In this document: one piece after another, positions 22,808 through 31,996 of the stretch
Numbering within the stretch: position 1 is the stretch's first letter
How the letters are laid out: every line of letters starts with the position of its first letter
Assembly (NCBI GenBank): GCA_016218495.1
Contig: JACRDU010000113.1
Span: 1 to 40,698, forward strand
Length of the DNA: 40,698 nt
Direction of reading: 5' to 3'
DNA from: Elusimicrobiota bacterium
GTDB taxonomy: Bacteria > Elusimicrobiota > Elusimicrobia > UBA1565
Program-made: the position numbers and the translations under genes
The notes under the pieces: generated by a model
What the model was told of the DNA's origin: nothing
Databases searched by the model: none
Seen by the model: only the letters and a program-made list of their open reading frames with translations

Positions 22808-23833
22808 GTGCGCGTCCTGGCCCTGGCCCTGCTGGCCGCCCTCCCCGCCTCTTCCCAGGAACGCCTGCGCACCGGTGCCGCATCCTCGTTCAACGCCGTA
22901 CAGGCCCTGGGGGTCCGCCCCTACATCCTCAAGGCCCCCCTCCAGCAGGCCGCCCCCGTGCCGCCCCAGGTCTGCTCCGGCCTCGATTTCTCCGGCGTGA
23001 CCTGGCCCGCCAGCCTCTCCAGCGAGGACCAGTTGGCGCTCAAGCTGGCCCTCAACATCTCCGGCTCCTACGAAGGCCCCGACGGCTGGTCCAACCTGAC
23101 CGACAACTTCGACGGGCAGGGCGTCAGCATGGGGCTCCTCAACCAGAACCTCGGCCAGGGCTCGCTGCAGCCGATGCTGGTGCGCATGCGCGACGAGCAC
23201 TACGCGGTGCTGCGGGACATCTTCAGCCCGCAGCACCTGCTCGCTTTGCTCCAGATGCTGGGGCAGTGGCAGCCCCCAGCCCAGCCTCCGGGGACCGGCG
23301 ACAAGCCCAACTCCACCATCGACGAGCCCGAGAACGGCATCGTCGCCCAGATGTCCCCCGCCGCGTCCGCCGGGGTGGCCTGGGCCAAGAAGAACCTCTA
23401 TCAGGCCGACGGGAGCTTCGAGCCCGGCTGGAAGGCCGAGCTCACCGCGCTGGGAGCGGCCCCCGAGTTCGTCTCCATACAGATTGCCGAGGCCCTCGAC
23501 CTCCATCAGAAGGCCCTGGGCTACGAGACGGAGACAGGCATCCGCGAGCTGCGCGGCTACCTGATGTTCTTCGACGTGGCGGTCCAGAACGGGGGCTTCC
23601 ACGCCGTGGACGTCACGGAGTTCACGGCCTGGAAGAAGCGCAACCCCAAGGCCGCCACCGCCCAGAAGCTCCAGAAGCTCCTGACCCTGCGCCTGCGCCA
23701 TGTCCGGCGCCGCTTCGTCATCGACGTCAACCAGCGCAAGCAGGCCATCATCTTCGGCAAGGGCCGCGTCCACGGGGAGCTGCGCAACCTCCCCGCCCAG
23801 TACTGCTACGACGGGACCTGGGCCTACAAGTAG
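22808..23833 (+). CDS. exported lysozyme-like protein (putative)
   Basis: 341 residues from a GTG at 22808. Signal peptide at about 1-16 ([16 protein letters not shown]). Residues around 75-125 ([46 protein letters not shown]) resemble the start of lysozyme-like or chitosanase-like domains, where a Glu near EG and a conserved DGQG-x-S-x-G-x-L-x-x-N-x-GQG segment occur. The C-terminal half is helical and basic. If correct, it would act on peptidoglycan or a related glycan in the envelope. The assignment is tentative. In an operon with the 54-aa ORF before it and the radical SAM gene 4 bp after it. Confidence 0.7.
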   Translation: MRVLALALLAALPASSQERLRTGAASSFNAVQALGVRPYILKAPLQQAAPVPPQVCSGLDFSGVTWPASLSSEDQLALKLALNISGSYEGPDGWSNLTDNFDGQGVSMGLLNQNLGQGSLQPMLVRMRDEHYAVLRDIFSPQHLLALLQMLGQWQPPAQPPGTGDKPNSTIDEPENGIVAQMSPAASAGVAWAKKNLYQADGSFEPGWKAELTALGAAPEFVSIQIAEALDLHQKALGYETETGIRELRGYLMFFDVAVQNGGFHAVDVTEFTAWKKRNPKAATAQKLQKLLTLRLRHVRRRFVIDVNQRKQAIIFGKGRVHGELRNLPAQYCYDGTWAYK

Positions 23834-23837
23834 GCCC

Positions 23838-25769
23838 GTGGCCGCCGCCGCCCCCTTCCTGCCCCTGACCCGGGCCGACATGGACGCCCGCGGCTGCGAC
23901 GCCGTCGACGTCGTCTTCGTCACCGGCGACGCCTACATCGACCACTACTCCTTCGCCATGGCCATCCTCGGGCGCGTGCTCGAGGCGGCCGGCTTCCGGG
24001 TCGCCCTGCTCTGCCAGCCCGATTGGCGCTCCGCCGAGCCCTGGCGGACCTTCGGCCGCCCGCGCCTGTTCTTCGCCGTCAGCGCGGGGAACATGGACTC
24101 AATGATCAACCACTACACGGCCAACCGCAAGGTGCGCAACGACGACGCCTATTCTCCGGGCGGCCGTATCGGCCTGCGCCCGGACCGTGCCACCATCCCC
24201 TATTGCCAGCGCGCCCGCGAGGCCTACCCCGGGACACCCGTCATCGCCGGGGGCGTCGAAGCCTCCCTGCGCCGCCTCGCCCATTACGACTACTGGAGCG
24301 ACAAGGTCCGCCCGTCCATCCTGCTGGACTCCAAGGCCGACCTGGCGGCCTTCGGCATGGGCGAGGAGGTCATCGTCGAAATCGCCCGGCGCCTGGCCGC
24401 CGGGAAGACGGTGAAGGACTGCCGCGGCCTGCGCGGCGTGGCCTACGCCTTGGGCGCCTCCGAGCCCGTCCCGCCGCCCTCGGAGACCGTCCGGCATCTG
24501 CCCTCCTTCGAGGAGGTCGCCGCCAATAAGGGCGCCTTCCTGAAGGCCGCCGCCGCCTTCCATCATGAGACGAGCCCGTTCAATGGCCGTGTCCTGGTTC
24601 AGATGCACGGGCGCAGGGCCGTGGTCCAGAATCCCCCCCAGCTCCCGGTCTCCCAAGAGCGCATGGACTTCTACTACGGCCTGCCCTACGCGCGCCGCCC
24701 GCACCCGTCCTACAAAGAGGCCATCCCGGCGCTGGGCATCATCAAGGACTCCGTCACCATCATGCGCGGCTGCTTCGGCGGCTGCACCTTCTGCTCCATC
24801 ACCGCCCACCAGGGCCGCACCATCCAGTCGCGCTCCAAGGAGAGCGTCCTCTCCGAGCTCAAGGCCATGGCCGCCGACCCGGATTTCTCGGGCACGGTCT
24901 CGGACATCGGCGGCCCCACCGCCAACATGTACGAGATGCGCTGCACCAAACCCGAGGTGGAGAAGGTCTGCCGCCGCCTGTCCTGCGTGCATCCGACCAT
25001 CTGCAAGTGCCTGGGCACCGACCACGGCCCGCTGGTCGGGCTGATGAAGGAGGCGCGCGAGGTCCCCGGCATCAAGAAGGTCCTGGTCGCCAGCGGAATC
25101 CGCATGGACCTGGCCCGCCTCTCCCCCGAATACATGGAGGAGCTGACGAACCACCATGTGGGCGGCCGGCTCAAGGTGGCCCCCGAGCATTCCGACCCCG
25201 GAGTGCTGCGGGCGATGAAGAAGCCGGCCCACGGCACCTTCGAGGACTTCGCCGCTCAATTCAAGAAAGCCAGCGACAAAGCCGGCAAGGAGCAGTTCCT
25301 CGTCCCCTACTTCATCGCCTCCCACCCCGGCTCCGGCCTCAAGGAGATGATTGCCCTGGCGGTCTTCCTCAAGCGCAACGGCTACAAGCCCGACCAGGTC
25401 CAGGACTTCATCCCGTCGCCGATGGACCTGGCCGCCGCCATGTACTACACGGGCCGCGATCCCCTGACCGGTCTGGAGATGCCGGTGGCCAGGGGCCTGC
25501 GCGACCGCCGCCTGCAGCGCGCCCTGCTCCAGTTCTTCAAGCTGGAGAACTACTTCGAGGTCCACGAGGCGCTGGTGAAGGCCGGGCGCCGCGACCTCAT
25601 CGGCGACGGCTGCGACTGCCTCATCGGCCGCCACCCGCCCGCCGCCGCCCTCAAGTCCCGCCGCGACCGGGCCAACCGCGACGCCGCGGACCACGTCCAC
25701 GCCAAGGACATCCCCAAGCCCGCGGCCGGCTACCGCCCCAAGCGCGCCGGCTGGCGCCGCCGGCCGTGA
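23838..25769 (+). CDS. ygiQ: YgiQ-family radical SAM protein
   Basis: 643 residues from the GTG at 23838, the first start after the stop of the previous gene. Like YgiQ, it has an N-terminal UPF0313-type region ([36 protein letters not shown]) followed by the radical SAM core with C312, C316 and C319 in [12 protein letters not shown], which bind the 4Fe-4S cluster. The C-terminus (about 590-640) is basic. The reaction of YgiQ proteins is not established. The TGA overlaps the GTG of the GNAT gene (GTGA). Confidence 0.93.
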   Translation: MAAAAPFLPLTRADMDARGCDAVDVVFVTGDAYIDHYSFAMAILGRVLEAAGFRVALLCQPDWRSAEPWRTFGRPRLFFAVSAGNMDSMINHYTANRKVRNDDAYSPGGRIGLRPDRATIPYCQRAREAYPGTPVIAGGVEASLRRLAHYDYWSDKVRPSILLDSKADLAAFGMGEEVIVEIARRLAAGKTVKDCRGLRGVAYALGASEPVPPPSETVRHLPSFEEVAANKGAFLKAAAAFHHETSPFNGRVLVQMHGRRAVVQNPPQLPVSQERMDFYYGLPYARRPHPSYKEAIPALGIIKDSVTIMRGCFGGCTFCSITAHQGRTIQSRSKESVLSELKAMAADPDFSGTVSDIGGPTANMYEMRCTKPEVEKVCRRLSCVHPTICKCLGTDHGPLVGLMKEAREVPGIKKVLVASGIRMDLARLSPEYMEELTNHHVGGRLKVAPEHSDPGVLRAMKKPAHGTFEDFAAQFKKASDKAGKEQFLVPYFIASHPGSGLKEMIALAVFLKRNGYKPDQVQDFIPSPMDLAAAMYYTGRDPLTGLEMPVARGLRDRRLQRALLQFFKLENYFEVHEALVKAGRRDLIGDGCDCLIGRHPPAAALKSRRDRANRDAADHVHAKDIPKPAAGYRPKRAGWRRRP

Positions 25770-26686
25770 CCCTGGCCTACGCGCGGGAACTCGACGGAAC
25801 CCAGGTCGTCCAGGCCCTGACCGACAGCCATTCCCTCTGGGGAGGCTCCTCCACCCTCGAGTTGCGCCTCGAGAAGACCCGCGCCCGCCTGGAGTCGGCG
25901 GGGCCGACCCTGTTCCGCATGTCCGGCCTCGTCGACGCCGACGGCCGCGTGGCCGCCTCGCTGAAGCTCTACGGCCTCGAGCTCGACGCCCCCCGGGGCC
26001 CCGTGCCGACGGCCGGCATCGGGGCCGTCTTCACCCCCGAGCCGAGGCGCCGGCAGGGCCTGGCGGAGCGCCTGCTCCGGACCGTGCTGGAAGAACAGTA
26101 CTCCGAGGGCGCCGGGGCCGCCTGGCTCTTCTCCGACATCGCTCCGGCCTACTACGAGAAGACCGGTTTCCGGCGCTTCCCCGCCCTGACCCGCGTGTTC
26201 GAAACCGGCCGCCTGCCGTCCAAGGACCCCTTCGAGGCTCGGCCGGCACGGCCCGACGACGCCGGGCGCATGCGCGCCTGGTACGCGGCGGCCGCACCGG
26301 CGGGGTCCCTGCGCCCGCGGCGCGAAGCGAGCATCTGGGACTTCATGCGCGGGCTCAACGCCGCGGGCCCCGACCTGGTCTTGTCGCGCCGCGGCGTGGA
26401 GGTGGGCTACCTGTCGGTCTGCTTCGATGAGGGCAAGCTCTGGGTGGAGGAATGGGCGGCCCCGGGCGAACCCGAAGACCGGGTCTGGGCCGCCGTGCGC
26501 ATCTTAGCCGAAGAGAAGGGGCTCAAGACCGCGGCGGGCTGGCTGCCGCCCTGGAGCGCCGCCGTCGGGGGCGTGACGACGGAGCGCAGCCGCTCCATCC
26601 CGATGCTGGCGGCCGCCCCCGGCGGAGACTCCCTGCTCGGTCATCCGCCGCAGGGGGCCCATTTCGGCTCCCTCGACCACTTCTAG
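25766..26686 (+). CDS. GNAT-family N-acetyltransferase
   Basis: 306 residues from a GTG that overlaps the radical SAM stop. The N-terminal half has the GNAT acetyl-CoA-binding motif ([20 protein letters not shown]) and the downstream strand-turn [14 protein letters not shown]. The C-terminal half (about 150-306) is longer than a single GNAT domain and may be a second, degenerate one, as in Eis-like proteins. Substrate unknown. Its TAG shares CTAG (26683-26686) with the convergent gene. Last gene of the 22632 unit. Confidence 0.88.
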   Translation: MTLAYARELDGTQVVQALTDSHSLWGGSSTLELRLEKTRARLESAGPTLFRMSGLVDADGRVAASLKLYGLELDAPRGPVPTAGIGAVFTPEPRRRQGLAERLLRTVLEEQYSEGAGAAWLFSDIAPAYYEKTGFRRFPALTRVFETGRLPSKDPFEARPARPDDAGRMRAWYAAAAPAGSLRPRREASIWDFMRGLNAAGPDLVLSRRGVEVGYLSVCFDEGKLWVEEWAAPGEPEDRVWAAVRILAEEKGLKTAAGWLPPWSAAVGGVTTERSRSIPMLAAAPGGDSLLGHPPQGAHFGSLDHF

Positions 26687-27972
26687 GCCAGTTCCTCGAC
26701 GACGCGCCGGTCGGCCAGCCGACGCAGGTCGGCGGCGTCCCGGTCGCAGACGGCCCAGACCACCCGGGCGGCCTTGAGATGCCGGGGCTTACCGTCCGCC
26801 CCCGGCACCGGAAAGCCGAACGCCGGCCGGCGCGAGAAGTACATCGCGGAGAACTCGTCGGAGACGGCGAGCAGGTCCTCCCAGGACAGCCACCCGCCCG
26901 ACGCGGCCATGAAGATGGGCGCCCGGCGCAGCGCCCGGCGCACGACGTCGTCGTCATCGCGCTCGGCGCGGCTCAGCACCCGCCGGCAGGACTCGCGCAG
27001 CCAGAGCGTGCGCTCCAGCGCCTCCCTCGTTATCTCGGCGTCCCGGCCCCGGTACTCCGCCGAGCCCGCCCAGACCTCGCGCATCGCCGAGTCCATCAGC
27101 AGCCGCCGGGTCTGCACGCCCTCGCGCGCCTGGACCTTGGCCAGCGAGCAGACGAACGGCCCCATCTTCGCCCTGAGCGCCTTGAGCGCGGCCTCCACCG
27201 CCGGGGTCATGACGACGCGCGACAAGGAGGCGTCCAAGGTCAGGTCGTCGCCGGAGAAGACGGCGTCCACCGGACCCCAGGGCGTCGAGCATTGATAGGT
27301 CTGGGCCGTCACGCCCGCCACGCTCATGCGCACGCGCGAGCTGCCGCGCCCCGGGTCCCGGGACGGCGCCACCAAAGTGCGCAGCGACGCCAGGCGGTAG
27401 GGGGCCCCGCGGGGGCGCTCGGGGCCCTTCTTGTCCCCGTTGACGACGACCAGGACCCGGCCCATGGCCAGGCGGCCCTCCAGTCCCGCGGCGCCCGCCA
27501 GGAGCTCCTGGCGCCCGACTCCCGGGAAGTCCGCTTCGATGCTCGTGCCATGCACCGGCAGCCCGGGAGGCACCTCGCGCAGCTCCCGGGCGTCCTTGCC
27601 CTGGACGGCCCGGACCTCGACCCCGTCGCCCGAGGCCGCGCGCAGGCTCTTAGGGGCCAGGCGCGAGAGGCCGAGCAGGCCCACGGCCAGGTGGGCCACC
27701 CCCGGCGGGGCCTGGACCCCGTCGAACAGCGCGTAATACGGGTCGGCCAGGTCCTTGAGGGAGAAGGGCGTCCCGTCCATCAGCACGCGCAGCCCGCGCG
27801 GCGAGACCGAGAGCTCCAGGCGCGTCGCGCCGACGGCCTCGGCGCAGCGCACCCAGGGGACGAGCAGGTCCTCGCGCGAGAGCTGGAAGGCGGCCAGCTT
27901 CTTGAGCGCGGCCTCGCGGTCCACCCGGAAAGAGCCCGTGCCGACCAATACGCCTTCGTCGGGCCCGTTCAC
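26683..27972 (-). CDS. unknown protein, tandem paralogue A
   Basis: 429 residues from a GTG that overlaps the stop of the paralogue gene upstream (GTGA). The N-terminus is almost identical to that of paralogue B (GVLVGTGSFRVDREAALKK), but the rest is much more diverged. Residues 30-120 (LVPWVRCAEAVGATRLELS, DGTPFSL, VAHLAVGLLGLSRL) loosely resemble the ATP-binding layout of GHKL/HSP90-type domains as found in some myxobacterial proteins. The key Asn/Asp residues are not clear, so this is only a suggestion. No signal peptide or TM. Convergent with the GNAT gene through the shared CTAG stop. Confidence 0.75.
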   Translation of the reverse strand: MNGPDEGVLVGTGSFRVDREAALKKLAAFQLSREDLLVPWVRCAEAVGATRLELSVSPRGLRVLMDGTPFSLKDLADPYYALFDGVQAPPGVAHLAVGLLGLSRLAPKSLRAASGDGVEVRAVQGKDARELREVPPGLPVHGTSIEADFPGVGRQELLAGAAGLEGRLAMGRVLVVVNGDKKGPERPRGAPYRLASLRTLVAPSRDPGRGSSRVRMSVAGVTAQTYQCSTPWGPVDAVFSGDDLTLDASLSRVVMTPAVEAALKALRAKMGPFVCSLAKVQAREGVQTRRLLMDSAMREVWAGSAEYRGRDAEITREALERTLWLRESCRRVLSRAERDDDDVVRRALRRAPIFMAASGGWLSWEDLLAVSDEFSAMYFSRRPAFGFPVPGADGKPRHLKAARVVWAVCDRDAADLRRLADRRVVEELA

Positions 27973-29204
27973 CGCGGCCTCCCCACCGCGCCCTCGAAGA
28001 GGCGACCGAGGTCGTCGCAGTCGTCGTTGCCTATAGCCCAGACGACCTCCGCCGGCCGGACGCCGTGCGCGAAGTCCCTTCCCCGCCCCGGGGAGTCGGC
28101 CAGGGGGACGAAGCCCACCCTGTTGCGGACGCAGGCCAGGTCGCGCAGCGAGACCCAACCGCCGCGGCAGTGCAGGAAGAGCGGGGCGGTCCACAGCACG
28201 CGGCGCGTCCTCTCCTTCGCGTCCTGTTGGAATTCCCCCAGCCGTCCAAGGCAGCAGGCCCTGAGCCAGCGCACGCGCGCGCGGGCGCGCAGGACCAGCT
28301 CGTAGGATTCCCGGGACAGGGGCTTCACGTTCATGAAGCGTTCCGCCAGGCTCATGAGGGCGCCGGATTCCCGGTAAGGCTTGCCCTTCCAGGCGTCCCG
28401 ATAGGACTCCGCGCTGAGCAGACGCTGCAGGGCCGGCGCTTCGGCCTTCTGGGCCAGCGCCTCGCGCCGGACGAAGTCGCGCACCCGCCCCCCCAGCCGC
28501 TTGACCAGCCCTTCCATGCGGGCGTCTTCGACGACCCGGGCCAGCGACGCGTCCAGGCTCAGGGTGTTGTCGCGGATGAAGGCGTCGACGGCCGCCCAGG
28601 GGGTGTCGCGCTCCAGCGTCTGAGCGCTCACGCCGTGCACGCAAAGGCGCAGGCGGCTGGCCTCGTCCCAGGGAGTGTCGGAGGCCGCCACGCAGAAGTC
28701 CGTCCCCTTCTCCGTCCACTGCAGGCCGGCGGGACGCCCCAGTTCGACCGGTTCGCCGTCCACCCTGAGGGAGAGGGGGCACCACTGCAGGCGCCCGGGC
28801 AGGGCCCGCACGGCCTTGCGCAGGGCCGCTTCCCTCCCGGCGACCCCGTAGAGGCGCGTACCGTCGGCGTCGGAGACCAGCTCCAGCGCCTCGGCGGCCT
28901 TCGAAAACCCCAGGTAGCCGGCGGCCAGGTAGACGTCCTCCGGACGGCGCTGCGTGGCGCCCAGCAGGGGCCCAAGCGGATCCTTGACGGCGGCCGGGGG
29001 CAGAGGGCGGCCGTCGAACCCCAGCGTCACCCTGTGGTTGCGCGTGTCGACGAGGAAGCGCGAGGCGCCGCGCGCCACGGCCAGGCGTACCCAGGGCGTG
29101 AGCAGCTCCTGGTCGTCGAGCTGGAAGGCGGCAAGCTTCTTGAGCGCGGCCTCGCGGTCCACGCGGAAGGAACCCGTGCCTACCAGGACGCCATCCTCCT
29201 CCAT
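27969..29204 (-). CDS. unknown protein, tandem paralogue B
   Basis: 411 residues from the ATG at 29204, chosen because CATACT lies 6 nt before it and the paralogue N-terminus starts there. Same layout as paralogue A: conserved N-terminal 25 residues, then WVRLAVARGASRFLVD, FDGRPLPP, and a helical C-terminal half with many Arg residues (SYELVLRARARVRWLRA). Ends with VVWAIGNDDCDDLGRL, close to VVWAVCDRDAADLRRL in A. Soluble, function unknown. The pair is a translationally coupled operon, so the products may form a hetero-oligomer. Confidence 0.78.
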   Translation of the reverse strand: MEEDGVLVGTGSFRVDREAALKKLAAFQLDDQELLTPWVRLAVARGASRFLVDTRNHRVTLGFDGRPLPPAAVKDPLGPLLGATQRRPEDVYLAAGYLGFSKAAEALELVSDADGTRLYGVAGREAALRKAVRALPGRLQWCPLSLRVDGEPVELGRPAGLQWTEKGTDFCVAASDTPWDEASRLRLCVHGVSAQTLERDTPWAAVDAFIRDNTLSLDASLARVVEDARMEGLVKRLGGRVRDFVRREALAQKAEAPALQRLLSAESYRDAWKGKPYRESGALMSLAERFMNVKPLSRESYELVLRARARVRWLRACCLGRLGEFQQDAKERTRRVLWTAPLFLHCRGGWVSLRDLACVRNRVGFVPLADSPGRGRDFAHGVRPAEVVWAIGNDDCDDLGRLFEGAVGRPR

Positions 29205-29210
29205 CCCGGA

Positions 29211-29216
29211 AGTATG
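29211..29216 (-). promoter_or_regulatory. -10-like box of a predicted leaderless promoter
   Basis: CATACT on the minus strand, TCCGGG (6 nt), ATG at 29204. Confidence 0.5.
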
Positions 29217-29252
29217 CGGCATCCCTCGAAGCGGCGCCACCCCGATAATTCC

Positions 29253-29258
29253 TATCAT
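29253..29258 (+). promoter_or_regulatory. -10-like box of a predicted leaderless promoter
   Basis: TATCAT, GTCGGG (6 nt), GTG at 29265. It decides for this GTG as the start. Confidence 0.5.
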
Positions 29259-29264
29259 GTCGGG

Positions 29265-30020
29265 GTGAACGGGCTCCTCCTCACCCCCCTGCTGGCCGTG
29301 TCGGCCGTCCTCGACGACTGGCACGACGCCGCCTCCAAGGCCGACGAGGCGCGCTACTTCGGCCACTTCGCCGCCGAGGCCGTCTTCCTCGGCACCGACG
29401 GCACGGAGCGCTGGGACAAGGCGGCCTTCCGCGCCTACGCCCGCCCGCACTTCGCCAAGGGCAAGGGCTGGACCTTGAAGCCGTCGGACCGCAAGGTCGC
29501 CTTCTCCGCCGACGGGAAGACGGCCTGGTTCGACGAGAAGGTCCTCTCGCCCAACTACGGCCCGAGCCGCGGCTCGGGCGTCCTGGTCCTCGAGAAAGGA
29601 GCCTGGAAGGTCGCCCAGTATAACCTCTCCGTCCCCGTCCCCAACGCCCTGCTGATGCGGGTCGCCGGCCTGGTGCGAGACGGGGCCCCGCCCGCCGGGG
29701 ACATCGCCGTGCCCGCCGCCGCCAAGCTCATCGAGGCCCGCGCCGGGGACAAGGACTTCGTCATCCTCGACGTGCGCACCCCCGCCGAGGCCGCCGGGGG
29801 CCGCATCAAGGGCTCGGTGAACCTCGATTTCGACGCCCCCGGCTTCCGGGACAAGGCGGCCGCCCTCGACAAGTCGAAGACCTATCTGGTCCATTGCGCC
29901 AAGGGCGGGCGCAGCAAGAAGGCCGAGACCCTCTTCAAAGAGCTGGGATTCGGGGCCGTGTACAACATGGTCGGCGGGATGACGGACTGGAAGAAGCAGG
30001 GCCTTCCGGTGGAGGAGTGA
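29265..30020 (+). CDS. exported fusion of an NTF2/SnoaL-like domain and a rhodanese domain
   Basis: 251 residues from the GTG at 29265. A short hydrophobic N-terminus (NGLLLTPLLAVSAVLDDW) looks like a signal peptide. Residues about 18-130 resemble the SnoaL-like/DUF4440 fold (LDDWHDAASKADEARYFGHF, AVFLGTDGTERWDKAAFRAY). Residues about 145-250 are a rhodanese domain (VILDVRTPAEAAGG, YLVHCAKGGRSKKA) with the catalytic Cys at 211, so it probably handles sulfur or acts as a thiol enzyme in the envelope. First gene of a three-gene operon; the next ATG is 1 nt after its stop. Confidence 0.88.
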   Translation: MNGLLLTPLLAVSAVLDDWHDAASKADEARYFGHFAAEAVFLGTDGTERWDKAAFRAYARPHFAKGKGWTLKPSDRKVAFSADGKTAWFDEKVLSPNYGPSRGSGVLVLEKGAWKVAQYNLSVPVPNALLMRVAGLVRDGAPPAGDIAVPAAAKLIEARAGDKDFVILDVRTPAEAAGGRIKGSVNLDFDAPGFRDKAAALDKSKTYLVHCAKGGRSKKAETLFKELGFGAVYNMVGGMTDWKKQGLPVEE

Positions 30021-30021
30021 C

Positions 30022-30438
30022 ATGGCACAATACCGCAAGCGCCGCATCGTGCACGGGCCCAACAAGAACGAGGAGAAGGTGCGCCGCGCCCAGGAAGCCG
30101 GGCGCCAGGCCGACACGCTCAAGGTCCGCTTCCCGCAGGTCTCGCGGCTCTCCCTGAAGCTGACCATGACCAACCCCCAGAGCGGGCAGTCCGAGGTCGT
30201 GGAGCGCTCGCTCGGCCCGGGCGACGCCTGCGAGCTGACCGTGGCCTGCCCCGGCCGCTGCGGCGTCGGGAAGTTCGACGTCAGCGCCATGGTCCAGGCC
30301 TCCATCGAGGCCCAGCAGGCCAGCGCCGACGCCTCCGCCGCCTGCCCCGAGGTGCTCTTCGCCGGCCTGCCCGATACCTGCGGCTACAAGCTGGACTGCC
30401 ACCTCGAAGTGGCCTACGCCCCGGCCCCGGCGGCCTAG
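30022..30438 (+). CDS. unknown soluble protein with Cys-rich C-terminal half
   Basis: 138 residues. A basic N-terminus (MAQYRKRRIVHGPNKNEEKV), then a beta-rich segment (RLSLKLTMTNPQSGQSEVVE) and a region with seven Cys (ACELTVACPGRCG, ACPEVLF, TCGYKLDC). No signal peptide. The cysteines could bind a metal. No family recognised. It starts 1 nt after the rhodanese fusion and ends 3 nt before the deaminase, so it is co-transcribed with both. Confidence 0.7.
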   Translation: MAQYRKRRIVHGPNKNEEKVRRAQEAGRQADTLKVRFPQVSRLSLKLTMTNPQSGQSEVVERSLGPGDACELTVACPGRCGVGKFDVSAMVQASIEAQQASADASAACPEVLFAGLPDTCGYKLDCHLEVAYAPAPAA

Positions 30439-30441
30439 GCC

Positions 30442-30882
30442 GTGAGGGACCCGGGTCTCGAAGCGGCCGCCGCCGAAGCCAGGCTGGGCCTGGCCGAAGG
30501 CGGCATCCCCATCGGCTCGGCCCTGGTCATCGACGGCAAGGTCGTGGGGCGCGGGCACAACCGGCGCGTGCAGAAGGGCAGCGCCGTCCTCCACGCCGAG
30601 ATGGACTGCCTGGAGAACGCCGGGCGCCTGAAGGCCGCCGACTACGCCCGCGCCACCCTGTACTCCACCCTCTCCCCCTGCGACATGTGCACGGGCGCCA
30701 TCCTCCTTTATAAGGTCCCGCGCGTGGTGGTCGGCGAGAACACGACCTTCAAAGGCCCCGAGGACTACTCCCGCTCCCGCGGGGTGGACCTGCGCGTCGT
30801 CGACGACGCCGAGTGCGTGCGTCTGATGCGGGAGTTCATCGCCGCCAAGCCCGCCCTCTGGAACGAGGACATCGGCGTCTGA
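30442..30882 (+). CDS. cytosine deaminase, yeast Fcy1 type
   Basis: 146 residues from a GTG. Hydrolytic deamination of cytosine to uracil in pyrimidine salvage. It belongs to the zinc CDA fold, not the CodA amidohydrolase of E. coli. H51, E53, C80 and C83 (HAEMD ... PCDMC) correspond to yeast Fcy1 H62, E64, C91 and C94, an offset of 11 throughout. The surroundings are also very close to Fcy1: EGGIPIG, RGHN, QKGSA, TLSPCDMCTGAI, VVGEN and the C-terminal WNEDIG (yeast WFEDIG), which closes the active site. Many bacteria have broader nucleoside deaminases of this fold, so substrate is inferred. Third gene of the operon. Confidence 0.92.
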   Translation: MRDPGLEAAAAEARLGLAEGGIPIGSALVIDGKVVGRGHNRRVQKGSAVLHAEMDCLENAGRLKAADYARATLYSTLSPCDMCTGAILLYKVPRVVVGENTTFKGPEDYSRSRGVDLRVVDDAECVRLMREFIAAKPALWNEDIGV

Positions 30883-30909
30883 CCCCTGGCGCGCGTTCGC
30901 CGGCGGGCC

Positions 30910-30915
30910 TATACT
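30910..30915 (+). promoter_or_regulatory. -10 box of a predicted leaderless promoter
   Basis: TATACT, TCCTTAA (7 nt), GTG at 30923. Confidence 0.5.
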
Positions 30916-30922
30916 TCCTTAA

Positions 30923-31936
30923 GTGGCCGAGGAACCAGGCTTCCGATTCGCGGCCGACCCCGCGAAGTCCCGCTACGGGCCGGTCGTGCACGGGCTCAAG
31001 ACGCTCATCGACGGCATAAGCCGCTCCACGGGACTCGGCTCGGCCCAGGTCGTCGCCGCCATCCTGGCCGCCGCCGGGTTGTCCCTCGCTTTGGTGGTCG
31101 GCGCCGTCATCGTAATCGCGCGCGATACGGGTCCCGCCCGCCCGGAACCCCTGTCGGACTATGTGCCCGGCGGCCCCCCGCCGCCCGACCGTGCCGTGCT
31201 CAACGCCGGGGCGCAGGCCCCGTCCCCCGCTCCGACCGACGTGCTCGGAGACCGCTATCAAGGCACCGAGCCCGACGGGGCACTGCCCGCCGGCTCCGCC
31301 GCGCCCCGGACCATCCCGCTACCCTCGTTCCTCAAGTCCGACCGGCAAGCCGCGCCCGACGAGGACGAAGCGGAAACCCCGGTTGCGGCGGGGACCCGGG
31401 ACCGGGCCGCCTGGCTGGAACCCCGCCCGTGGCGGCTCAAGGAGGGCGACCATAGGGAGATGTTCGGCGGGACCACGCCTTCCGGCCAGCGCTCGACCGC
31501 CCAGCAGGACGTCAAAGAGCCGAAGACCGGCTCCGTCACGGGCGGAAACCTGAGCCGGAGCGCCGCCGAGCGGGCCGGAGGCCTAGCGGGGCAGCTCCCG
31601 TCGGTCCCGGATGTCGGGGGAGGCGTCGTCCTGGGCGGAGAGCTTCCCCCCCCGCGCGACGACAAGAGGAAGGGCGGTGCGGCGGAATCCAAGAGGCCGA
31701 AGTCGGGCGGGACGACCGTCGAAGGCCCTGTTATCCAGGAGAAGATCCCAGACGTCGGTCCCGGCCAACAGATCAGCGAAGTTCAATCGGGGCCCGGCCC
31801 CGCCGCGCAGAACCGCATCGGCCCCGCCGGACAGGACATGCTCTCCGTCCCCATAGACGTCAACCGCATCCAGCTCGACGCCAACAAGGCCAACGACGTG
31901 GACCGCTCCCCCGGCGTCCACGTCATCGGGCAGTAG
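30923..31936 (+). CDS. single-TM protein with long Pro-rich disordered tail
   Basis: 337 residues from a GTG. Residues 1-40 are cytoplasmic (basic and polar). One TM helix at about 42-66 (VVAAILAAAGLSLALVVGAV). The remaining 270 residues are Pro-, Gly- and Ala-rich and probably disordered (GGPPPPDRAVL, GGVVLGGELPPPRDD). The C-terminus (PIDVNRIQLDANKANDVDR) may be a binding segment. Like the protein at 164-2209 it is anchored with an extracytoplasmic extension. Function unknown. The start is set by TATACT 7 nt before the GTG. Confidence 0.75.
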   Translation: MAEEPGFRFAADPAKSRYGPVVHGLKTLIDGISRSTGLGSAQVVAAILAAAGLSLALVVGAVIVIARDTGPARPEPLSDYVPGGPPPPDRAVLNAGAQAPSPAPTDVLGDRYQGTEPDGALPAGSAAPRTIPLPSFLKSDRQAAPDEDEAETPVAAGTRDRAAWLEPRPWRLKEGDHREMFGGTTPSGQRSTAQQDVKEPKTGSVTGGNLSRSAAERAGGLAGQLPSVPDVGGGVVLGGELPPPRDDKRKGGAAESKRPKSGGTTVEGPVIQEKIPDVGPGQQISEVQSGPGPAAQNRIGPAGQDMLSVPIDVNRIQLDANKANDVDRSPGVHVIGQ

Positions 31937-31984
31937 CCCGGCACAGGGACCGGAATACCCTGCTCGGTTCTGGGCCTTTTGGGT

Positions 31985-31990
31985 TACAAT
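31985..31990 (+). promoter_or_regulatory. -10 box of a predicted leaderless promoter
   Basis: TACAAT, GTCCCC (6 nt), ATG at 31997. Confidence 0.55.
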
Positions 31991-31996
31991 GTCCCC

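Noticed and set aside
24099-25700. 533-codon minus-strand open frame
   Set aside because: Antisense to the radical SAM gene with intact CX3CX2C.
29205-30305. Upstream extension of paralogue B to a 778-residue protein
   Set aside because: The extension is antisense to the rhodanese fusion gene, and the paralogue N-terminus and -10-like box set the start at 29204.
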